Below, piece by piece: positions 56,188-64,000 of a stretch of 64,000 nucleotides of DNA. The notes below the pieces were generated by a model, which saw only the letters and a list, made by a program, of their open reading frames with translations, had not been told where the DNA came from and did no database searches. How positions within the stretch are numbered: the first letter of the stretch is position 1; each line of letters begins with the position of its first letter. The DNA lies in the NCBI GenBank assembly GCA_027625915.1, contig JANTQA010000019.1:1517001-1581000 (forward strand), read 5' to 3'. The DNA is from Anaeramoeba flamelloides (taxonomy: Eukaryota; Metamonada; Anaeramoebidae). A program made the translations under genes and the position numbers.

Positions 56188-57626
56188 TAAACGGAATTAT
56201 AGTCACCCTAGATTTCTCTATTATCAAAGTATATTGTAATTGGGTAGAAATGATATTCGTGTATAATGGCTCAAATATCTTCTGTGACTCTAAAAAATCT
56301 ATTATAAATCTTATTACACAATAAATTATTACATTTTTTACGAAAGTTCTCTATTAAAAAGTGTCATAAAAAATATTGTTTTTTTTTAAAATGTTTTACA
56401 AATCTAAAAATAGAAACTCAAAATAATAAGTATTCCAGTGTTTAATAATTCATATTTAGAACCTACAAAAGTAACTCTTTTTTTCAATTTTTTTAATTTC
56501 AAAGATTAGCTCAATAATCATCAACATAAAAACCCAAAGACTTATTAGTTTTGTTTCGTTTTTATAAATCTAAGAGTAACATCAATATAAACCATTTTCC
56601 AGTTGTAGGTACCAGGTTGTGGTGAGTGAATTGCATATGTTTAAAGGGTTTGAATGGATATTAGAATTAAAAAATTAATTTTTGGAAATTTCAAAATTGA
56701 TATCATTTTTTCACTTTTTACTTTTTTTTTCTTCAATTTTCAATTGATTTACTTTGTAATTTGTTAACAAATATTTCAAGATTTATACCCACTTGGTAAA
56801 AATTTGTTATTCTAATGGTATTGATAAAGTAAAAATGCTTGGAGAGAAATAATATTGATTTTTATTGGAATTTTATTTAATCTTCAATATGAAGATAAAA
56901 ATGAATAATCTTTTTTTTTACAATAGATTCCACAAAACCCAGCATACTTTATTTTGGGACTTGATTTCTAGAATAAAAGTATGAAAATTGAAGTTAAAAT
57001 TGTTTCCTATTTATTATTCAAATACACGTGGGGGATTAAAACGAAAATTCTTGATTTTCTCAATGGTTTCCCTAAGAATTTGAGTTTTTTTATTATTAAG
57101 AAAATCTATTGATTTATTAGTTTTATTCCAGACCTGGTATCAACTATTCTTTGGTAGTGTATCATTCTACTTATCTCTTATTTAATCTTCAAAGATCTTT
57201 ATAAAAAATATTTTATATTTATCAAAAATGTTGTAAAACCTTTGACTCATACGTTGTTTATTTTCAACACCTGAGAAATAATTTGTCAAAAAAATCTATT
57301 ATTTAATTTTTGAAAAAAATTGAATTTTTTAGCAATTAATCTACATTTCACCACAAATTTGAGTAAGATATTTTGTGACTTTTGAATCTTAAAATTGATA
57401 ACTCAGCCTTTAAATTTGTTGCAAAATGCAGAAATATATCTGAAATTGTTGAGTTTTTTATGAATACAAATATCATTTTTAAGTATTGATTAGATCACTA
57501 CTATTATTACTACTTTGGCTAATTGATTTTATAGAGACATTTGAACCAAAACATTTTAATGTGGTTACACCTAATAACAACATAATTTGATCTTAGGCTT
57601 CTCCAAGGTTGACGCTAATCCCTTAA
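56188..57626 (+). mobile_element. TIR DNA transposon, non-autonomous (family R1, copy c)
   Basis: Same layout as copy b (27678-28435). The left end has decayed to TAAACGGAATTATAGTCACC; the right end CTAATCCCTTAA is intact. The homologous parts are 56188-56605 and 57262-57626. Between them lie about 660 bp that copy b lacks, inserted next to the block GAGAAATAATTTGTCAAAA. The insert does not obviously match the extra sequence of copy a. Confidence 0.7.
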
Positions 57627-58929
57627 AACTAAATTTTTTTCTTAAAAGTACACAATCAATTTAATTCGATTTAATTTAATTTGTGGTTATTTTCTAACAC
57701 TTTATATTTGAAAAAAAATGGATTTTGTAACATTCTTGAGTAAAAAAATAACTCATTTAAGAAACAGGGAAAAAATATCTATGAGATCTCAAAACGGGCC
57801 AGAGGTTTGATACTTCAGAAACCAATCCAGTTGTTTACAAAATTATATTCTAATCATTCAAATTAGAATTGAGATCTTTCTTTGTGCTTTTTCAAAAAAT
57901 GTTCTTTTTTTTGGTTGTTGATTTTTGGAAATTGATCGTACACAAGTTTAACATGTTGGTTATTTGTTGATTGTTATTAATCACACATAAAAATTATCAA
58001 TTTTTTTTTTCGATTTCAGAAAATTATGTTTAACCTTAATGGCCGTGCCCTTGATCAATCCTGGAAGAAAGTACAAAATTAGAACTACTAAATAATTGAA
58101 ATGTTAATAAATGTTTATCAATTACAATATCAAAAAAACAAAAAATAAATAATTCTAAATAAAAATAAATTATCAATGTGTTAAAAATTTTCTAGTGAGA
58201 ATAATAAAACAAGTTTGAAAATTTTCATTCCTTTTGAAATTAATATCTGTTTTCAGATACTTAGGATTGTATAAATAAATGATTGTTATGAGACTAAAAA
58301 TTAAAGGAAATAAGCACTTTTTACCAATTTTGATTACCATAGTTTCTAAGTAACTGAATACTTCATATCATTTCTTTAACCAAAAAAAAATATTGTTTTA
58401 ATAAATATGAGAGTGTTAGATATTATAGTATAATATATTTAAATACCAACTAAAAAACGGGACTCAAAAAAATGAAAAAAATTAGCAAGAAATAATAAAA
58501 TCATTTATTTTTTGTTCTTATATGTCAAATTTGATACAATTACTTACTCTTTACTTGTTTTATTTTTTAATTATTTATTGGAAAAACTTTTCTTTGATAA
58601 TTTTTGATGAACAAATTTTATTCCTATTTCTAAAGAATTTAGAGAATGGATTTAAAAATCCTAATGTCATTTAATTCATCTCATTCTAGTTTTAGTTCAG
58701 AAAAGAGGATATTTTTTAAATTCTTTTGAAATAAAGATTTATTGGCTGTATTTGTTTGATTTGATAATTATTTATTTTGTATTAAATTAAAAACTCAAAA
58801 TATTTCTGAATTCTTGATTGTATTTTTTTCTCAATTTTTGTTTATCTTTAGGTTGAATCTTTGGTAGCTTTTTTTTTTTTGATTTCTAGAATTTAACCCC
58901 TTTATTTAAATTTTTGAAATAGTATTCTT
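57627..58929. other. AT-rich spacer
   Basis: No gene recognised. At 58020-58078 a less biased stretch follows TTTCGATTTCAG and reads KIMFNLNGRALDQSWKKVQ before TAG, which could be a lone or relic 3' exon, but no partner exons were found upstream. Confidence 0.35.
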
Positions 58930-59215
58930 TATTTTGGTATTTTTTTGATAAAAATATTTGAAAATTGAATTTTGAAATCAAATTTGTCAAAAAATATCTT
59001 GGAAAAATATGAATAAATAGTAATTGGGTGATATTTCCAAGGAAATTACTTGTTTGGACTCATACAAATTAAGAAGATAAAGAAAAAAAATTGCGAAAAT
59101 AGACTTTAAGTTGAATTTTTTTTTTTCATTCTTGATTTCAATGAATTTATCTGTATATGTTGATCTTTCGTGTATGGGATTCTAAAAGAAAAATTTTTTA
59201 CAAAATGTATACCTT
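58930..59215 (+). repeat. Dispersed repeat (family R5, copy b)
   Basis: Same-direction match to 3635-3910 (see that entry). Unlike copy a it does not abut an R1 element, so the two families are separate. Confidence 0.5.
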
Positions 59216-59297
59216 CTCTTGTTAATTTTTTTGGTTTAGTCTTTGGTTAATTTCAAAGTGTCACATCTGGAACACATTTCTAGATTTTTAATGTCAT

Positions 59298-59809
59298 TTA
59301 AGGACTATGTTTTTCGGTGAAAACAGTGAAATAATGTGTAAAATCACCCTTGAAAGAGTTATGTAATCCAAGTAATATTTGTCCACTGAGAATTTCTTTT
59401 AGAAAAAATGTGAAATTTTCACAATTTTAACAATTTTCACAATTTTTACCTTGTTAGATCATGAAAAATTTTGATTTTAATATTTTAGAATTTCCATTTC
59501 AACTTTTGGAACTCAGATTATTTTCTTGGGCAATTCTATATATTTTTTACATTTGTTTGTACAACTTTGAAATGCACTTGAAAATTCCCAAAAGCCATTT
59601 TTTGCAATTATTTTTTTTTGTTATTTTCTATTTTCCTTTTCATTGAAAAAGAAACAAAGAAAAATAGTCTTTGTGAAAAGGTAAAGATGAAAAACAAAAT
59701 TTTTTGTTTTTTTTTTGTCAAATTTCTTCCGTGTGAAAATTTTTTGTGAGAAGCGAAAGTGAAATAACACAATTACTCAACCTCTCAAGAGTGGGAACGT
59801 AGTCCTTAA
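59298..59809 (+). mobile_element. Small TIR element (family R6, copy b)
   Basis: 512 bp between TTAAGGACTATG and the right end AGTCCTTAA. Internal matches to 27055-27543 include CACTGAGAATTTC, GTGAGAAGCGAAAGTGAAATAACACAATTACT and the GTGAAAAC blocks. The palindromic centre of copy a is not kept. No coding capacity. Confidence 0.65.
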
Positions 59810-60395
59810 TAAAACCCAAGAATTGAAAGAAAAAAAATGTTCAAAAAATTGAAATATTAAAGATTAAACTCTGAGTTTACTTTGTTTTCGTTTTCTTTTC
59901 ACAAATAGAGCAGTGAATGGTATTTTGGTTTCAAAGTTTCAATATCCCATGGCACTCTAAAAATCATTTTTCAGTAATTTTTTCACAATTAAAATTTTTC
60001 AAAATGGTAAAATGTGCCTACTTCCTTAAATAAGAAATAAACTTTGAAATTATTTGAAGTAGTTGTGTTCCTTCTCAAATTGTAAATTTCGAAAATGGTA
60101 CTTTAGCTGTTTCGAGAAATTGTGTTTTCAAAAAAAAAGAGAATTCTTTCTTCGAGTTTAGACCCAAAAGTTTGAAAAATTGTTATTTGTTATTTCATAT
60201 TTGATTGTGGTTTCATAAAAAAAAACAGAAAAGAAAAGAAAAAAGAAAGTTCATATTTATTTAATAACACTTAAAAAAGTGTTATTTTTTTTTTGGATCG
60301 TTGTATTTTTTCATTAACTTTAAAGTTTTTATGGGAATGTTTTTTTTTTAATACCCAAAAGAAAAAAAAAAAAAGAAAACGAAATTACAAATTGT
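59810..60395. other. Spacer beyond the 3' end of RPL23
   Basis: AT-rich, no gene seen. A small direct or inverted AACACTTAAAAAAGTGTT motif lies near 60265. Confidence 0.4.
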
Positions 60396-60401
60396 TTTAT
60401 T
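60396..60401 (-). terminator. Likely polyadenylation signal of RPL23
   Basis: Minus-strand AATAAA 14 bases beyond the stop codon of RPL23. Its place suits a very short 3' UTR, as is usual for ribosomal protein genes in compact protist transcripts. Confidence 0.45.
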
Positions 60402-60414
60402 CGTTTCTTTTTTT

Positions 60415-61099
60415 TTAGATGATTGAACTTGCATTACTAGCAATTCTTGGCCAAATATCTGCACACTCTTTAGCAACTGGTCCATTTACAACAGATCCTT
60501 TCATTTCACCATTTGGATTGACAATTACACCAGCATTATCTTCAAAAAAGATATACACACCTTCTCTTCTTCTCCAGGCTTTTTTTTGTCTTACAATAAC
60601 ACCTGCTAAAACTAATTTGTTATTAAAAATCAAGGTATTGTTGATAAAAGGGAAATAAAAAAAAGAAAAAGAAAAAACACTTAAACAAAAAGGATTTTAT
60701 AAAAAAAAAAAAAAGCAAATAAGAAATTTTTTTTTTAAAAAAAGTCAATTACCTTTTTTTCTGAGATCTGGTTTTCCTTTTTTTACTGAGCAAATGATCT
60801 TTTTGTTTTGAAGTTATTATTTTGAAACGTGCACCAAAAAAAAAACAGAAAATAAAAGAAAACAAAAATTTGAGTGGTTTTGTAAAACAAAAGAAAAAGA
60901 ATAAAAAATTAATAATTACCATGTCACCAACACTTGCACCTGGTAGTCTGTTCAATCTTCCTTGAACACCTTTAACACCGATAATATATAAATTTTTTGC
61001 ACCAGTATTGTCTGCGCAATTGACAATTGCTGCTGTTGGTAAACCGACTGAGATTTTGAATTTGTTTCCTGTGGCACCGCCTCTTCCTCTTTTAGACAT
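60415..61099 (-). CDS. RPL23: Cytosolic large-subunit ribosomal protein uL14 (L23)
   Basis: Three exons on the minus strand: 61099-60920 (60 codons), 60798-60753, 60611-60415, sum 423 nt, giving 140 residues, the same length as human RPL23. The protein begins [20 protein letters not shown] and contains [18 protein letters not shown] sequence (here [19 protein letters not shown]), [56 protein letters not shown] and [20 protein letters not shown]. uL14 sits at the subunit interface near the GTPase-associated centre and helps form bridges to the small subunit. Splice sites are GGTAATT donors and AAAAG|ATC and ATTAG|TT acceptors; introns are 121 and 141 nt. The middle exon is only 46 nt, so it is easy to miss. 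Identification is certain. Confidence 0.97.
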
Positions 61100-61344
61100 A
61101 TGAATAAATTGATAAAAAATTAAAAAAATAAAAATAATTTCTATTTGGAGTGAACTTTTTTTGGGTTGATGATTGAGTGAAAATTCAACACATTACCCTA
61201 AGGTCTAATACTTGTATCAATTTGACTCTTAATTGTAGGTTTAAATGATTTGGGAATGGTGACAAAACATAAATATCAATTGAAAAAGCTCAGAGCAGCG
61301 AAAATAAAATATTTTGAGCATTATTTATATTTTATTCTTTAAGA
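61100..61344 (-). promoter_or_regulatory. 5' flank of RPL23
   Basis: Non-coding, moderately AT-rich. A TTGGAGTGAAC motif at about 61145 is found again in reverse complement near 62040, outside both arms of the long inverted repeat, and might mark the ends of one larger element. Confidence 0.35.
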
Positions 61345-61349
61345 GATCC

Positions 61350-61897
61350 TTTAAGGTTTACAATCCCTGAAATTTTTAATAAAGATTATCTTGTGTCGAG
61401 TGTTGTCACTAGATAATTTGGTTCTTATCTGAATGATCTTGGACTGGGTATTGGTTTTAATGGTGGTTCAAGAGTATTTTTGAGAATTTATTTTTTTTTT
61501 ATCTCAAATCTGAATTTGTGAGTATAAATATGATATATTGGAAAGCAATCGATCAAAATATGTTATTTGTGGGTTGCTAATTGAATTTTTAATTAAGTTT
61601 GGTTTTTTTGGAGTTTTTATTTTTTTATTTTTTTGATGTTAATTAGAGCAAAGGGAAATAACTATTCCTCAACAACCCAAAAACTATAGTATTTTATTTA
61701 TTACATATTAGCCTATTATTCTTACACTCATAAATTCAGATTTGAGATAAAAATAAATTCTCAAAAATACTCTTGAACCACCATTAAAACTAATACCCAG
61801 TCCAAGATCATTCAAATAAGAACCAAATTATCAAGTGTCAACACTCGACACATTTTAATCTTTATTAAAAATTTAAGGGATTGTAAAACTTTAAAAT
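61350..61897. repeat. Long inverted repeat / foldback element
   Basis: Left arm about 61350-61530 and right arm about 61712-61897 are reverse complements at roughly 90-95 percent by eye, for example ATGATCTTGGACTGGGTATT and GTGGTTCAAGAGTATTTTTG in both. The spacer is about 180 bases. It has no coding capacity. It lies about 250 bases upstream of the RPL23 start. Confidence 0.8.
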
Positions 61898-62124
61898 CAC
61901 CTTTACAAGATATATCAAATTGCATCGAGTTACCATTTCAATAATCGTCATTCAACACATAAAATTCAACCCTCCAATTAATTGAGAAAGTATATTTTAT
62001 AAGAAGTTTTTTGAATATTTTTGAAGATGAAAAACAGGTTCACTCCAAGATACGTTTGGCTAAATGAGAAGATGGTACACACACACAAAAAAAAAAACAA
62101 TACCAAACACAATTAATTATTATG

Positions 62125-62345
62125 CTACACCCTAATAAATAAAGTTTTTTATAACATGTTATAAGCAGGTTGTAAAGGTGTTATAAATGGTGAAAATGTA
62201 ATAAAATTATATAATAAAAACTATAATAACATATGTGTTTGTTATAAAATGTGTTAAAAATATTGTAAAATGTTATAAGTCCCGTTATATGAATATTTTT
62301 TCAAAGAAATATTGAAAAAATCATCATGTTAAAAAGGAAATTTTG
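62125..62345 (-). repeat. TATAACA-rich repeat (family R3, copy b)
   Basis: Begins CACCCTAATAAATAAAG and carries ACATGTTATAA and GGTGTTATAAA units inverted relative to 36447-36705. The block AAATATTGAAAAAATCATCAT is shared but in the same direction as in copy a, so the two copies differ by an internal rearrangement. The right end is unclear. Confidence 0.5.
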
Positions 62346-63369
62346 TTTTAAAAATAATATAAAAATTCTATATATATATTTCATCTCAAACTTTTTATTT
62401 GAAAAAATTTAACTCTATAATTCCAGACAACTACTTATAAGAAAGTGATTGTTTCACAAAGAAGTTTAGGATAGTATTTTAGTCACTGTGGAAAGTTTTT
62501 GGGAAATACTTTAGTTATTAGGCAAATTCCGAAAATTTTCTGATCTTCTTTTTTGGAATTCTAACAAAGTGAATTAAGATGTATTTTACTAAGATAATTT
62601 TGTCATTAAATCTGTTATTTACAGTTGTTTACAAGTACTTTGAAATTTTTATATACGACGTTGTTAATCTTATAGATCCCAAAAGACGGTATGTCTCAAT
62701 TTAAAACCAACTGAACACATATTTTGGCTCAAGGGACCAAAATACTTGTTCAATAGACGACAAAGAAAAAAGTCCATTCAATTTTCCCATAAAGGTTGGA
62801 AATTGAATGGATTTCCTTTATTTGTACAAAAAATGTCGTAAATCAAACAACTTTTTTCGTTTTTCTTCCAAAGAAATCAATCTAAATTTTAAAAAAATGA
62901 AAAACTTTTGGTATCTTTTTTCTTCAAAAAAATTCGACGAAACGGGACCATTTTTAAAATATTTTCAAAAGGATAAAATAAGAAAATTACAAATTTAATA
63001 AAAAACAAAAATAAAAAAATTTTTTTTATTCATCAAGTAAAGACAGCTTCGAAAGAAATATTCTAAATTAGATATTGTTAAGAATACTTAATACAGATGA
63101 GAATTTCCAGAATACGATTTTTCTATGTTTCTTAACAAGTATGAAATAAAAGGGAAAAAAGAGAGAATAGAAAATTTTGATGGTCTATTTGTCTCTCTAA
63201 ATTTTAAACCGTGTTAATTTTTCTTCAACCTACAGTAAAACGACTAATTTAACTCCAATATTTTCAAAAACCTATTGAGATGAAAAAGTCCCTTTGAAAT
63301 GCAAGTTCTTCAATATATCATTTAAAAATAATTAATATTTTTATTTGTTTTCAGTTAATTTTATTTTTT
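62346..63369. other. AT-rich spacer with one strong hairpin
   Basis: No gene recognised. At 62773-62811 a hairpin has a 14-bp stem (TCCATTCAATTTTCC with GGAAATTGAATGGA, one bulged T) and a 10-base loop. The 63-codon Lys/Phe-rich frame at 62807-62998 starts within the hairpin and has no other support. Confidence 0.4.
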
Positions 63370-63710
63370 TGATTTTTTTATTGAGTTAGATCCCAAGTTG
63401 AAAAAATAAATATCATCTCGTATTGTTTCAATAGTACAAAGATCATCTTTTATAATTCCTCGTTTTGATTCCTCTTATTGGCTCAAAATGAAGATATTGT
63501 TCTAGTGCTAAGAGGATATTAATCTTTGTTCTTCTATCTACTCATTGATATAATCTTAAATCAGTTCCAACAAGATCATTTTTTCCAATTCTTCGATGCC
63601 AAACTCAGATTATAACAAGGTCATTGTTTCCAAATCAAAACAATTAAGATAGATATTAAATAATGGTAATATTCAGCTTACCCTGAAATATAGAATTGGA
63701 AAAAATAATC
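63370..63710 (-). pseudogene. Decayed reading frame of unknown family
   Basis: One minus-strand register is protein-like (FDLETMTLL, SEFGIEELEKMILLELI, GIIKDDLCTIETIRDDIYF) with a helical, acidic composition unlike nearby spacer. It is broken several times and has no start or splice context. I do not recognise the family, and chance cannot be excluded. Confidence 0.25.
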
Positions 63711-64000
63711 CTTATTCCTAAAATATTTCGTTGAATAATACTGTTATTTTCCAATTAATAAATGATAATTTTTATTTCAATTTCCAAAATGTATATTAAT
63801 TGCTACTGTTACAATCAAATTAAAAGAGTAAAACTTTCGTCTTAGAGTTCAAGAAGGGAGTTTAATTAAATTTCTAAAAATATAATTTCTAAATGATTGG
63901 TGAAATATTTTAGGGGTTTCTTCAACTTAGAACTAGAAAACTATTTTGAAGAATTTGAACTAATAATTTTTATTTTTTAATTGGAATTTAATAGTAGTCA
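63711..64000. other. AT-rich window edge
   Basis: Nothing recognised. Confidence 0.4.

Noticed and set aside
62807-62998. 63-codon frame near the right end
   Set aside because: Lys/Phe/Asn-rich chance frame starting in a hairpin; no support.

Overview
The window is very AT-rich eukaryotic nuclear DNA with spliceosomal introns (GT..AG, T-rich), TAA/TAG stops and coding regions full of Asn, Lys and Glu runs made from AAT and GAAAAA-type microsatellites. Two very large BEACH-domain genes and a cytosolic-type ribosomal protein uL14/RPL23 show that it is nuclear. The low-complexity style, the amplified BEACH genes and a protein with an organelle-type presequence suit an amoeboid protist such as Anaeramoeba or a dictyostelid-like amoebozoan. 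Long repeat-filled spacers and introns argue against a compact Dictyostelium genome. This placement is inference.

Layout. 1-4453 is non-coding: a GC-richer foldable patch near 1.3 kb, a TIR transposon copy and another repeat. 4454-19398 (+) is BEACH gene A, 8 exons and about 3677 residues. 19399-21956 is a repeat-rich spacer. 21957-24443 (-) is an intronless 828-residue helical-repeat (TPR-like) protein with a likely mitochondrial or hydrogenosomal presequence. 24444-28744 is a spacer with at least three repeat families. 28745-29614 (-) is endonuclease V with an acidic/basic tail. 29615-34308 holds a LINE 3' remnant and a mariner-type MITE nested in another repeat. 34309-55662 (+) is BEACH gene B, 7 exons and about 4020 residues, with one frame break at an A23 tract. 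55663-60414 is a repeat-rich spacer. 60415-61099 (-) is RPL23 in three exons. 61100-64000 has a long inverted repeat and other non-coding sequence.

Genes A and B are diverged tandem paralogues of the ConA-like / PH-BEACH / BEACH / WD40 class (neurobeachin, LYST and Lvs kin), which act in vesicle and lysosome traffic. Four intron positions and phases are shared. Much of the size difference comes from mobile DNA in introns: one intron is 133 nt in A but 5467 nt in B. The remaining genes (endonuclease V, RPL23, TPR-like protein) show no operon-like link. No CRISPR array, rRNA, convincing tRNA or virus-like element was seen, and I found no clear undescribed multi-gene system. The main interest lies in the repeat families, the intron growth, the A23 frame break and a possible structured RNA.
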